A stretch of DNA of 49,260 bases, taken from positions 1 to 49,260 of the forward strand of contig JAOAEQ010000009.1 of assembly GCA_026416715.1 (NCBI GenBank), given 5' to 3'. Made by a program: the position numbers and the translations under genes. Of this stretch, positions 1-8,528 are shown in pieces; the first letter of the stretch is position 1, and each line of letters opens with the position of its first letter. The notes beneath the pieces were generated by a model. The model did not search any database. It saw nothing but the letters and a program-made list of their open reading frames with translations, and was not told the origin of the DNA. Source of the stretch: a bacterium. GTDB lineage: Bacteria > UBP4 > UBA4092 > JAOAEQ01.

Positions 1-62
1 GTTATTATATGCTTTCATGACCCGTTTGCCGAGCGCAACAAATATAGTTTACTGTGGTCGCC
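1..62 (-). pseudogene. RHS core remnant, frameshifted, cut by window edge
   Basis: On the minus strand this stretch translates to ALGKRVMKAYNN, nearly the same as ALGKRMMKGYNN in the RHS protein at 1508-2629. Just before that block (on the coding strand) it lacks 2 bases found in the RHS gene, so the preceding residues (VNYICCA, matching VDYIYCA) lie in another frame and an in-frame TAA appears. It is therefore a decayed copy of RHS core DNA. What lies beyond the window edge is unknown. Confidence 0.6.
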
Positions 63-257
63 AGTTCTGGATCAACATACATCCATTGGGTTAATCAATT
101 CTCAGGATTATCCCAGGAGAGGGAACGAATTATTTCCGTCCTCCTTAGAAGTAGTTGCATGAAAAGGTATTGCTTTTTAAAGATAGCCTCAATCTGAGCT
201 TTTATTCTTTTTTCTAAGCATAAGGATTCCATTTCTATTACCTATCTTCTCAAACGC
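63..257. other. Intergenic stretch with no recognised gene
   Basis: No ORF with a credible start or family match was seen. Similarity to the RHS gene stops near position 62. The stretch lies downstream of the minus-strand lipoprotein gene and no clear terminator hairpin was found. Confidence 0.4.
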
Positions 258-1481
258 TCAAAGATGCCAATACTCAATAGACAGAGTAGTACCAGCCTTG
301 TTTATCCCTGCAAATAAAATACCATTAGGTGAACCATAGCTTTGCCACTTTACCGTTGAAGTATGTTTCTCATACTGGGTACAGTCGAACGCATACCTTG
401 GTCGTCCAGTATCCGGATCTATTAGATATAACAATTTTTTGCCTGGTACGGTCAAGATTTCCTCTAAATCAGGTAAACAAATAACGTCAGCGCGGCTTGC
501 ATAATATACCGTGCTTCCGGGGAGTCTAGTCTTCCAAAGAGTCTTGCCATTTAAAACAGAAAGAGCGAGCAAATCAGCGTATTGAACATCAGGCGTGGGC
601 TTTTTTAGTGCTACGAAGATACGTGTATTATCTCCCGTAATACCCTCGGGCATGATACGACGGCGATCTTCACGTGACCATAAAAATTCTTTTGGTGCTT
701 CGCGGAAAACGGCTATAAACGAGCTATTTAGAGTCGATTTTTGTCGGTTCGCAATCGCTAATAATTTATATCCGTCAATTGCATTAAACATGTCTAAGCC
801 TAACTTTGGGCTTCTTTTGATAGTAGGAGGGAGGGAAAAAACATCAACAACTTTTTTATTGAGAATATCTACACTTATTATTTCTTCGTCTGTTAGGCAA
901 TATACTGTCTCTTCAGAAATACTCATTAGGTCAACTGGACCTTTCGGCAATAATAGAGACCAGCGTATTGATCCGTCCTTTAAGTTAATGCAAGAAAAGT
1001 TTCTATCACTAGCACAATATCCTTGATGCTTGTCTAGAATAAAGCAGTCGCATTCCAAGTCTTGCCTCCATACAATCCGTTGTTCATATGGTGAAATACA
1101 AAATAAAGTCCCGGTTTCTGTAAGCATATAAAAGGTAGTATCATCCAATGATTGTACTTGATAAGCTGTGGAATTCTCGGGAATAATCCATCTCCAGACC
1201 AATTTTAAATCAGGAAGCGATATAAAAAATAGAGTGCGAATAATATGTTGGTTCAGTTGAAATACTATCATTCGCTCAGTGCTATAAAAATTTTTCTTAC
1301 GCAAAAAAGGGGAAGCCCAATTTTCCCCTGCGGAAGGGAAGGTGAAGATACCTTTCTTCCACCTCGGGTCAGTTTCTGTAATAATTTGTATACCAGACCG
1401 GCGCCCACAAGCAAATACGAATATAGCTAGAACGTACAAAATCATCATCGAAATACTTATCTTATAGAAAATTTTTCCCAT
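258..1481 (-). CDS. PQQ-like beta-propeller lipoprotein
   Basis: A 407-residue predicted lipoprotein. Residues 1-24 are hydrophobic and end in a lipobox-like IFVFAC, so Cys25 would be lipidated. The rest reads as repeated beta-propeller blades of the PQQ-enzyme/quinoprotein repeat type: alternating short strands with LVWRWIIP, GTLFCIS, IVWRQDLE, GSIRWSLLL and GKTLWKTRL, where the W after K/R is the usual repeat mark. Such propellers act as binding scaffolds and no catalytic residues can be assigned. The ATG has a good ribosome site (CAGGAG, about 9 bases upstream). It starts 26 bases after the RHS gene on the same strand, so the two are probably cotranscribed. In RHS loci this downstream position is where an immunity gene usually sits, but its large size and lipoprotein nature make that role only a guess. 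Confidence 0.7.
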   Translation of the reverse strand: MGKIFYKISISMMILYVLAIFVFACGRRSGIQIITETDPRWKKGIFTFPSAGENWASPFLRKKNFYSTERMIVFQLNQHIIRTLFFISLPDLKLVWRWIIPENSTAYQVQSLDDTTFYMLTETGTLFCISPYEQRIVWRQDLECDCFILDKHQGYCASDRNFSCINLKDGSIRWSLLLPKGPVDLMSISEETVYCLTDEEIISVDILNKKVVDVFSLPPTIKRSPKLGLDMFNAIDGYKLLAIANRQKSTLNSSFIAVFREAPKEFLWSREDRRRIMPEGITGDNTRIFVALKKPTPDVQYADLLALSVLNGKTLWKTRLPGSTVYYASRADVICLPDLEEILTVPGKKLLYLIDPDTGRPRYAFDCTQYEKHTSTVKWQSYGSPNGILFAGINKAGTTLSIEYWHL

Positions 1482-1507
1482 CTCTTAATCTCCTGGAATA
1501 AAAATAA

Positions 1508-2629
1508 CTAAAATATGATGCCGATTACCCACTCTATCCCGTGAGCTATTTCTCCCCAAAAAGTGATGCACTCTAAATCTTCATGTTTTTTTAAGCAATC
1601 TAAATAGGCTTGTAACTCCACAGGTTCTTTCCCTGTTTTTGGGTCTTTGTGAGAATACTTACACTGACTCTCACATAGAGTACATAGGCTATCAGACCAA
1701 TATTTTTTACACCAATTTTCCTTAAGTCCTTCACATATTTCATCGCGACTTGGACGCTTAACCATACCTTCAGGATCTGTGAAAGCCAACGGATTATTTT
1801 CTACATATAAATAATTTGTGTTTAATGGATGTCTAACATTTTGTATCGCTTTCCCACATCCAGTTACAATTGGATCTCTGGTTATAAATCTTCCCACCAC
1901 GGGATCATACCACCTTGCATAGAAGTAATAAAGAGCAGTCTCAGGTTCCTGCTCTTTCGTGGTGAGATGATAGGTATTAGATGTAAAGGAGCCGTTTGTT
2001 GCTAACACATTGCCAAAACCTTCTTGAACGTAGTCAGCTACTTTGTTGCCGGAATTATCTATTATAAACATCACATTACCTATTTGATCATAATGATAAT
2101 AGTAATCAGTATTATTTTTTCTGACGCTAATGATATGCCCAACCACTCCCGGGGCTAAGGTATACACCGCGCTGGTGCTGAATGAAGACCAATTGCTAGC
2201 TTTGTATTTCTCTAGTATTGTATTGATTCCGTCGAAGAAATATACGGTCGTGTTATTATTATACCCTTTCATCATCCGCTTGCCGAGGGCGCAATAAATG
2301 TAGTCAACCATCGCATAGCTTGGTGCATATCTCGTTGCGCGGGTCAGACGGTTCTCCCTATCGTAGGTATACAGTGCAAACGGCCCTTCTCCTTCTACAC
2401 TAAAACCACCACAATTCCCATTCTGGTCATAACCATAGCTATACTCTGTATTCCCTGCATACCGATAAGTCAGCTGATTCAAATTGTTATAAGTATACCG
2501 GGTCGTCGCATTATTATACACCATCGTAGTGCGGTTCCCTACCGCATCGTACCAAACTGATCCGACCATGAGTAGTTCACTTAGCCCGAAGCGTGTCTCT
2601 TCGGAATGCCCCTGTTTTTCTGTAACCAT
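1508..2629 (-). CDS. RHS repeat-associated core protein, 5'-truncated, Cys-rich tail
   Basis: Contains YD repeats (YDAVGNRTT, YTYNNLNQLT, YDQNGNCGG, YTYDRENRLT) and the RHS core signature near the C-terminus (YYFYARWYDPVVGRF, ITRDP, NNPLAFTDPEG). RHS proteins are usually very long secreted or surface polymorphic toxins whose tip follows the core. Here only the last few repeats and the core remain, with no signal peptide. The tip after DPEG is about 80 residues with 7 Cys and a hydrophobic end; I recognise no toxin family in it. The frame is open back to 2755, but those 42 residues look non-coding and hold a promoter-like element, so ATG 2629 (or 2569) is a better start. It looks like an orphan RHS core/tip cassette followed by a lipoprotein gene. 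Confidence 0.75.
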   Translation of the reverse strand: MVTEKQGHSEETRFGLSELLMVGSVWYDAVGNRTTMVYNNATTRYTYNNLNQLTYRYAGNTEYSYGYDQNGNCGGFSVEGEGPFALYTYDRENRLTRATRYAPSYAMVDYIYCALGKRMMKGYNNNTTVYFFDGINTILEKYKASNWSSFSTSAVYTLAPGVVGHIISVRKNNTDYYYHYDQIGNVMFIIDNSGNKVADYVQEGFGNVLATNGSFTSNTYHLTTKEQEPETALYYFYARWYDPVVGRFITRDPIVTGCGKAIQNVRHPLNTNYLYVENNPLAFTDPEGMVKRPSRDEICEGLKENWCKKYWSDSLCTLCESQCKYSHKDPKTGKEPVELQAYLDCLKKHEDLECITFWGEIAHGIEWVIGIIF

Positions 2630-2685
2630 ATGGTTATTTTGTTTTTGCCCCGAAAGCGTATAACCCCAAAAATAGATTTTTAGAG

Positions 2686-2727
2686 CCTCTATATGTAATA
2701 GACGGGTTGAGAAGGCAAAAACCCTAC
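2686..2727 (-). promoter_or_regulatory. Promoter-like element shared with the sigma-factor gene
   Basis: The minus strand reads GTAGGGTTTT, then about 14 bases, then CCCGTCTAT, an AT-rich ATA stretch and AGAGG. The same arrangement occurs at 4997-5037 upstream of the ECF sigma gene. CGTC-type -10 boxes are typical of ECF sigma promoters. The gap between GTAGGGT and CGTC is 16 bases here and 17 at the other copy, so the left half may not be the true -35 box. Confidence 0.4.
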
Positions 2728-2900
2728 AAAAAAAATAAATAAAATAAATAAACAAGGGAAATAGTTACTTTTTTTTTTCGGTTATACTCCTGAAAACCTG
2801 TTCTGCATTAACCCCGTACCATATATTTGCGCCTAATCAGAAAAAAATGAAAGATACTAGCAGCAAGATATAGTCTATCGCTTCTTGCAAGCAAGACGTC

Positions 2901-4289
2901 CTACTTCCGTTTCCGAGCGATTTCAGCTAGTCCGGTGTGTGCGATTTGGATACATTCCGCACAGGGTGATAACGTCAGCCCATAGCGATACCATTGTTCT
3001 GCTATCTCGAGATACCCGAGATGACGATACACTTCCGCTAAAATAATCGCATACCCATGGTCCGTAGGGACTTGATGCACTAACCATTCCGCCTGTCGTC
3101 TTGCTTCTGTAAATCGTTCGAGCTTGATTAAACATAGAATCAACTGGTACCGAGCATCATTCAGAGTCGGATCCAAACGGAGCGCTTGGGAATAGGCACT
3201 CATCGCCTGCCCATATCGGTTCAGCCGATAATAGCTTCGTCCTATTCCATAATACCCACTGGCTAACTCCGGTTCCCACGCAACGCTTCGCTGGTAACTG
3301 GTTAATGCCGCATAGTAGTCTTGCTCCTGATAATATTGATTGCCTAAACGGATAGCTTCGTACGCCAATTGTTCCCGGGTCTGCCGTGGATACCGGGTCA
3401 CTTCTCTGAATGTTTCAACCCACCTGCACACTGCCGAAGTATCAATCGCAACAGGAAGTGACGGTGCTTTCTGCTGCGTCACTTCTGCTTCCGCTTGATA
3501 CCCAGCTGGAATCACGACGGCACCGACGGCGTTACTCAATCGCACCCGACCGAGAACCACTGCGACCCGGGTGATCCCAGTATCGAGCACGGAAATATCA
3601 TAGCTGGTACCCACCGGAATAACCACGCCGGCCGGGGTTCTTACCTGTCGGAAAGCTTGTATTTTTAGGTGCGGCTGCTGAATAAATAGCTCGCCCTGCT
3701 GGAGGAATAGACCTCCCGATTTATCTTGAGAGAGGTGGACGTAGGTATTTTCATTTATCCAAATCCGTGTGCTTCCCCCTAAATGGAGTTCTGCCTGACT
3801 CCAGCGGTTGGTGGTAAGCTGGCTACCCAGCGGGAATTTCGTCCCTTCCTGCACCGGAAGCCATTGGATACTTCCCGGTGAGAGGTAAAAAATCCCGGTA
3901 CCACGAACCGCTTTTACGAGCACCAGCTGTGAGACTTGTTTAAAGTATACGGGCAGTAGGACTAGCAGGAGCATACCTACTACGACTAAAGCGGGACCCC
4001 ATACCTTCCGATACATAGACCACCACGAGACCGAGGGAACAATAGGTTCTTGGGTCGCTGCCTGCACCGAAGCACGGAGCCGAACGAGTATCGCTTCTTT
4101 CTGGGCGTGGTATGGCGCAAAACTACGTCGGAATAAAGTAGTTAAGGCTTGTTCCTGAGCATAAATCTCCTGACAACGAGCACATTCCGCAAGATGCGTT
4201 TCGAGACGCTGAAGCGCGTCCGCAGCGAGTTTACCGCCACTGAATACATACCTAATCTGTTTATGCATCCGTGTACACCGTGACATCAT
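2901..4289 (-). CDS. Anti-sigma zinc finger / FecR / TPR membrane protein
   Basis: A 462-residue protein that probably holds the adjacent ECF sigma factor inactive. Order of parts: an N-terminal anti-sigma zinc finger (His32-x3-Cys36-x2-Cys39, within HLAECARC); a single membrane span near residues 95-115; a FecR-like domain at about 135-275 (QLTTNRWSQAELHLGG, VRTPAGVVIPVGTSYDI, VVLGRVRL); then TPR repeats from about 305 to the end (YYAALTSYQRSV, YGQAMSAYSQALRLDP). The zinc finger would face the cytoplasm and the FecR and TPR parts the periplasm. It starts 70 bases after the sigma gene in the same direction. FecR-type anti-sigmas usually sense an envelope signal. The TPR extension suggests a protein partner, which is inference. 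GAGGT sits directly upstream, so the second ATG (4286) may be the real start. Confidence 0.8.
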   Translation of the reverse strand: MMSRCTRMHKQIRYVFSGGKLAADALQRLETHLAECARCQEIYAQEQALTTLFRRSFAPYHAQKEAILVRLRASVQAATQEPIVPSVSWWSMYRKVWGPALVVVGMLLLVLLPVYFKQVSQLVLVKAVRGTGIFYLSPGSIQWLPVQEGTKFPLGSQLTTNRWSQAELHLGGSTRIWINENTYVHLSQDKSGGLFLQQGELFIQQPHLKIQAFRQVRTPAGVVIPVGTSYDISVLDTGITRVAVVLGRVRLSNAVGAVVIPAGYQAEAEVTQQKAPSLPVAIDTSAVCRWVETFREVTRYPRQTREQLAYEAIRLGNQYYQEQDYYAALTSYQRSVAWEPELASGYYGIGRSYYRLNRYGQAMSAYSQALRLDPTLNDARYQLILCLIKLERFTEARRQAEWLVHQVPTDHGYAIILAEVYRHLGYLEIAEQWYRYGLTLSPCAECIQIAHTGLAEIARKRK

Positions 4290-4359
4290 ACCTCAATCTC
4301 TCTTCCCTTAGGTTCTTGCTAATCAAGCGGAACAAATACAGAATAGCCACTCCCACAAT

Positions 4360-4944
4360 TTACCGCTGCTCTTTTTGTTTCGCTAATAGTTTCCGTAATA
4401 ATTTCCTTCCCCGATGAATCCGCATCTCTACCGTCTTCCTCGGCAAATCCATGATTGCACCAATTTCCTCCCAACTACACTCACCAAGATACCGTAAATA
4501 GAGCACCTCCTGATATTTCGCCGGTAACTGGTGGAGACATTTCAAGAAATCAAGCCGCTGCTCCTGTATGGTTTGCGGGTCACTTCCTCCCTCCAATTTC
4601 TCGATTACATAGTTAAGCTCAGATTCGGATAATTCGCTAAACACCGTTACCCTCCCTTGCACGCGGCGTTTCTCCAGCAATTCGTGGGATTGACGTAACA
4701 CAATCTTGTATAACCAGCGCGGGAATTTCGCCGGTTCCCGCAGGTTGCTTAAACCCTTCCAAGCGCATGATAAAGTATTTTGCACAACGTCTTCCGCATC
4801 CGCCCGATGATGCACCCTTGCTACCGCTACACTATACATCCACCATAAATGCGGCTGGATTAGTCGATCAAAGGCAAACCGATCTCCCTTCTGACTCCGC
4901 TGGATTAATTCGATCTCCTGTCTAGAAGAAAGCGTAGGCACCAC
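4360..4944 (-). CDS. ECF-type RNA polymerase sigma factor
   Basis: Region 2 is seen as FDRLIQPHLWWMYSVAV, then DAEDVVQNTLSCAWKG and FPRWLYKIVLRQSHELL. Region 4 is seen as LHQLPAKYQEVLYLRYLG and then CSWEEIGAIMDLPRKTVE with RIHRGRKLLRKLL, a helix-turn-helix that binds the -35 box. The frame stays open to 5118, but the first 58 residues look non-coding and contain the promoter-like element at 4997-5037. A start at the paired GTG codons at 4944/4941 gives about 194 residues, the usual ECF size, although no clear ribosome site precedes it. The anti-sigma gene follows, making a standard sigma/anti-sigma pair that probably controls its own promoter. Confidence 0.8.
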   Translation of the reverse strand: MVPTLSSRQEIELIQRSQKGDRFAFDRLIQPHLWWMYSVAVARVHHRADAEDVVQNTLSCAWKGLSNLREPAKFPRWLYKIVLRQSHELLEKRRVQGRVTVFSELSESELNYVIEKLEGGSDPQTIQEQRLDFLKCLHQLPAKYQEVLYLRYLGECSWEEIGAIMDLPRKTVEMRIHRGRKLLRKLLAKQKEQR

Positions 4945-4996
4945 CGCACTAATCGGTATCGCTAAAATATTGGGGTTAATAATTCCGTAACCTGCT

Positions 4997-5037
4997 CCTC
5001 TTATATATAGACGGGAGTAGACCATATAAAACCCTAC
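4997..5037 (-). promoter_or_regulatory. Promoter-like element upstream of ECF sigma gene
   Basis: The minus strand reads GTAGGGTTTT, about 15 bases, CCCGTCTAT, ATATA and AGAGG, matching the element at 2686-2727. Both copies also have a GGTTTTCAGG block further upstream (2789-2798 here on the RHS side and near 5080). Autoregulation by the ECF sigma is the simplest reading. Confidence 0.4.
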
Positions 5038-5118
5038 ACGAAATTGCAAAACACGGAAATGGATTATATCCCAACAGTGCCTGAAAACCCTAGCGGGTAA
5101 CCCAAAATTGAACCGCAA

Positions 5119-5452
5119 ATCCCTGAAAAAAAATCTCTATCCTACTAATAAGCATTGAAACCAGAGGGAATAACTAGATATCTTAATTCCCGCAACGGTG
5201 TAACCCACATGTTGAACGCACTTATTTAAAGCTGCCAAATCATAATTATATAATATTTTATTTTTTAAGAGTAAACATTTCTTTAATTATATTTTAAAAA
5301 TAGTCTAGGTAGGCTAATTATATCGGAGTTATGAGATTAATCGGTAGATGTTCCTTTCCTTGTCTAATTGGAGCGTTTCCGTGTAGAATGATAATTACTG
5401 AAATGAGTCTGAACTTAGCAAACTCCAGAGTTCGGATTTTGGACTGGTTTTT
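5119..5452. other. Divergent intergenic region
   Basis: About 330 AT-rich bases between the minus-strand sigma gene and the plus-strand radical SAM gene. The only signal I can propose is a plus-strand promoter, TTGTCT (5360-5365), 18 bases, TAGAAT (5384-5389), about 65 bases before the next gene. No gene or hairpin was recognised. Confidence 0.35.
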
Positions 5453-6925
5453 ATGATAAATCGTGTATTATTAATTGTTCCGCCGACTGGATTGTATATT
5501 CGAGAAGACCGATGCCAAACGCCAATTGAACGGCTAAAAACCGTTACCGCTCGACCGCCGATAGATTTGCTATATATTGCCGCATCGCTTGAATCCGCTG
5601 GAGTTCAATGCCGGATTAAAGATTACCCGGTGCTTGGTGGAACGTGGGAATCGCTTAAACAGGATATACTGGATTTCCAGCCGGAAATGATGGTGATTAG
5701 TATAACTACGCCTTCACTCGATTCGGATATGCAAGCGTGTAACCTAGCGAAAGAGGTTAACCCGAGGCTAATCACCGTTGCGAAAGGAGCGCATTTTACG
5801 TTCCTGGATATAGCCGCGCTCGAGCAATATCCAAATCTCGATATCGTTATTCGCGGAGAATATGAACTAACGGCGAAAGAATTGGTTACTTCATCTGATT
5901 GGAGGCAAATAGCGGGAATAACATACCGGGTTAGACATCCCAAATGCCCAATGCCAACAAATATAAATGGTAATTCCGCAATCCGCAATCCGCAATCTGA
6001 AATCATGAGAAATCCGGACCGGCCGTTTCTCGAAAATCTAGATGAATTACCGTTCCCGGCGCGGCATTTGATTGATAACCGACTGTATATTCGCCCGGAT
6101 ACCGGTGAACCGCAGACTACGGTTATAACCAACCGTGGGTGTCCCTATACGTGCATTTTCTGTTTATCAACGCAGGTTGCCGGATTGAAATTGCGAATGC
6201 GGACACCAGAAAATATTATTGCTGAGTTACAGGAATGTGTTCATAAACATCAGATACGGAATTTCTTATTCCGTGCGGATACGTTCACGCTCAATAAACC
6301 TTGGATACTCGAATTATGCCAGAAAATTCGCGAGATGAACCTGAATATCAGTTGGGCGTGTAACAGCCGAGTTGATACTATTGATGCCGAACGGTTGCAA
6401 GCAATGAAAGATGCCGGATGCTGGCTGATTGCGTTTGGAATAGAGACCGGTAACGAACCGATGCTGGTTAACATTAAAAAACAAACGACGTTAGATCAGG
6501 CAAGAGCCGCTATCCGATTATGTAAACAATATAAGATTAAAACTAGCGTATATTTTCTTATCGGGCTTCCTTGGGAATCGAAAGAAACGTTTGCGGAATC
6601 GGTTCAGTTTGCGAAAGAACTTGATCCGGAGTTTATCGAATTTTTCTATGCGTATCCATTCCCGGGAACGGAATTTTACGAAATTGCAGTCGCTGAGAAA
6701 TTATTAGCGCCGGGTGAAATTCCAAAATCCGCATATGATTCTCCAGCGATACCGAGTTTATATTTATCCATAGAAGAATTAAAACAGTTACGCACAAAAG
6801 CGCTCCGGCAGTTCTACTTTCGACCGAGTTATGTTTTCCGAACGTTAAAAAATGCGGGAACAGTTAAACAGATGGTTAATTATCTCCGTTACGGATTCAA
6901 ACAATTAGCGGATTTAGCGGATTAA
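5453..6925 (+). CDS. B12-binding-domain radical SAM protein
   Basis: A 490-residue radical SAM enzyme with an N-terminal cobalamin-binding-like Rossmann domain (residues about 1-160: RVLLIVPPTGLY, PPIDLLYIAASLE, MMVISITTPSLDSD). The radical SAM core carries the 4Fe-4S motif Cys230-x3-Cys234-x2-Cys237 (RGCPYTCIFC), followed by FGIETGNE and SVYFLIGLPWES. The family often does B12-dependent methylations or other difficult C-C or C-S chemistry; the substrate cannot be read here. Between the two domains, residues 173-185 are encoded by tandem AATCCGC heptamers (5993-6016), which look like an inserted repeat kept in frame. A related gene follows at 7044. The ribosome site is poor. Confidence 0.85.
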   Translation: MINRVLLIVPPTGLYIREDRCQTPIERLKTVTARPPIDLLYIAASLESAGVQCRIKDYPVLGGTWESLKQDILDFQPEMMVISITTPSLDSDMQACNLAKEVNPRLITVAKGAHFTFLDIAALEQYPNLDIVIRGEYELTAKELVTSSDWRQIAGITYRVRHPKCPMPTNINGNSAIRNPQSEIMRNPDRPFLENLDELPFPARHLIDNRLYIRPDTGEPQTTVITNRGCPYTCIFCLSTQVAGLKLRMRTPENIIAELQECVHKHQIRNFLFRADTFTLNKPWILELCQKIREMNLNISWACNSRVDTIDAERLQAMKDAGCWLIAFGIETGNEPMLVNIKKQTTLDQARAAIRLCKQYKIKTSVYFLIGLPWESKETFAESVQFAKELDPEFIEFFYAYPFPGTEFYEIAVAEKLLAPGEIPKSAYDSPAIPSLYLSIEELKQLRTKALRQFYFRPSYVFRTLKNAGTVKQMVNYLRYGFKQLADLAD

Positions 6926-6943
6926 ACTAACAACCATTTTGCT

Positions 6944-7034
6944 AGCAAGACACTTAGACACAAAGGCGACCAGTAAAAATAATTAAGATAGTAACTTCGC
7001 GGTATCTAAGTTATTTTCGAATCTTTGTGGTATA
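6944..7034. repeat. Dispersed imperfect palindromic repeat, copy 1
   Basis: The left side has GACACTTAGACACAAAGGCG and the right side ends in ATCTTTGTGGTATA. It shares the CCACxAAGxCAC...TTTGTGGTATA layout with copies at 21972, 26288, 28605 and 31007. It is degenerate and fills most of the gap between the two radical SAM genes. Confidence 0.4.
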
Positions 7035-7043
7035 GAAAATTCA

Positions 7044-8465
7044 ATGGCAAAAATCCTTTTACTCAATCCTCCAGGTGACCAGCTTTATCTCCGGGACTAT
7101 TATTGCAGTCATGTTTCGAAAGCGAGATATTATTGGCATCCGTATGATTTGTTGGTGCAAAGTGGGTTCTTATCGCAAGAACATCAGGTTCATGCGCTAG
7201 ATGCGAATCTGCTCAGGTTATCGGAACAAGAAACGTTCAAGCGAATTCAGCAGTTGGATATTGATACGATATTTTTCCTGACTGGAGCAGTTTCCTGGCG
7301 AGCGGATTTCGCATTTATACAGACCCTGATTTCGCAGAAACCGATGACCGTTATAGCAACCGGCGACATTCTGCTGCATCGTGGGATAGAAATGATGAAC
7401 AAATATCCGTTTCTCGATGCTATCCTCCTTGATTTTACCAGCGATGCGCTCGTAAAATATTTGCATGGGGTTCATGGGAAACCGATTGATTATCTCATCT
7501 ATCGTTATCACCATCAGATAATCGAAGGAAGACGGATTACCGACGAAAAAGAGTTTAGTCTTCCGCTAGCTCGATATGAATTGTTCCCATGGAAACGATA
7601 TCGAATACCGCACGGGTTGCGGATGCCGTTTGCGAGTACCTTAACCAATTTCGGTTGTCCGTTCAAATGCACGTTCTGTATCGGGAGCGAAATTCCATTA
7701 AAATTACGCAAGATAGATAATGTCGTTACCGAATTAGCGTATTTGACCCAGCGGTTCGGAATTCGCGAAGCCTGGGTGAAAGATTTAACCTTTGCAGCGA
7801 ATCGGAAACATGCGGTTGAGTTCTGTAACGCGATGATTGCGAGTAAACTGAACTACGGCTGGGTATGTTTATCGCGTGTGAATGTCGTGGACGAAGAGTT
7901 ATTACAGTTGATGAAATCTGCCGGATGTCATACCATTCAGTTTGGTGTTGAAAGTGGCGATGAGCGGATTCTCGAAACCTATGCGAAAGGGATTCGAAAA
8001 GAGCAGGTGGTAAAAATATTTTCTTTCTGCCGGAAACTCGGCATTCGCACCTTAGCGCATTTTATGTTAGGATTACCTGGTGAAACAGAACAATCCGCAT
8101 TGAAAACGATTGAGTTTGCGAAAGCAATCCAGCCGGATTTCGCGTCGTTTAACATTGCGGTCCCGCGGATGGGAACCAAGTTCCGACAGGAAGCGATTGA
8201 CCATGGCTGGACGTCTGCAGAAATAGATATTCTCGATAATTCGGTTGCGTTTCCGGTTCTAGAAACGCCAACGATGCCGAAAGAAACATTATGGAAACTT
8301 CGGAACCATGCAATACGGTCGTTCCATTTACGGCCGAGTTATCTCTGGCATCGACTGGTTTCCGTTCGAACAGGGTATGAACTATGCACGTTGTTCCGTG
8401 AAGGGTTATCATTAATCGGTAGTACGCTAAAACCAGCGAAAGGAATCCCGATAGAACCGACGTAG
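7044..8465 (+). CDS. B12-binding-domain radical SAM protein, second copy
   Basis: A 473-residue protein with the same plan as its upstream neighbour: N-terminal cobalamin-binding-like domain (KILLLNPPGDQLYLRD, with a variable WHPYDLLVQSGFL stretch), then radical SAM core with Cys205-x3-Cys209-x2-Cys212 (FGCPFKCTFC), FGVESGDERIL and AHFMLGLPGETEQ. The C-terminal SFHLRPSYLWHRL matches FYFRPSYVFRTL in the first protein, so the two are paralogues. The B12 domain is shorter on recognisable binding residues and no clear DxHxxG is present in either, so cobalamin binding is not certain. The substrate is unknown. No ribosome site is obvious: the ATG follows closely on the repeat at 6944-7034. Confidence 0.85.
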   Translation: MAKILLLNPPGDQLYLRDYYCSHVSKARYYWHPYDLLVQSGFLSQEHQVHALDANLLRLSEQETFKRIQQLDIDTIFFLTGAVSWRADFAFIQTLISQKPMTVIATGDILLHRGIEMMNKYPFLDAILLDFTSDALVKYLHGVHGKPIDYLIYRYHHQIIEGRRITDEKEFSLPLARYELFPWKRYRIPHGLRMPFASTLTNFGCPFKCTFCIGSEIPLKLRKIDNVVTELAYLTQRFGIREAWVKDLTFAANRKHAVEFCNAMIASKLNYGWVCLSRVNVVDEELLQLMKSAGCHTIQFGVESGDERILETYAKGIRKEQVVKIFSFCRKLGIRTLAHFMLGLPGETEQSALKTIEFAKAIQPDFASFNIAVPRMGTKFRQEAIDHGWTSAEIDILDNSVAFPVLETPTMPKETLWKLRNHAIRSFHLRPSYLWHRLVSVRTGYELCTLFREGLSLIGSTLKPAKGIPIEPT

Positions 8466-8528
8466 ACCGTTGGTTTAATATTTAATATAAAAACTTAAGG
8501 CAAATTTAAAAATTTAAAAATGTTACCT

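Noticed and set aside
595-1026. Plus-strand frame of 143 codons
   Set aside because: Lies antisense to the propeller lipoprotein gene, has no ribosome site and no family resemblance.
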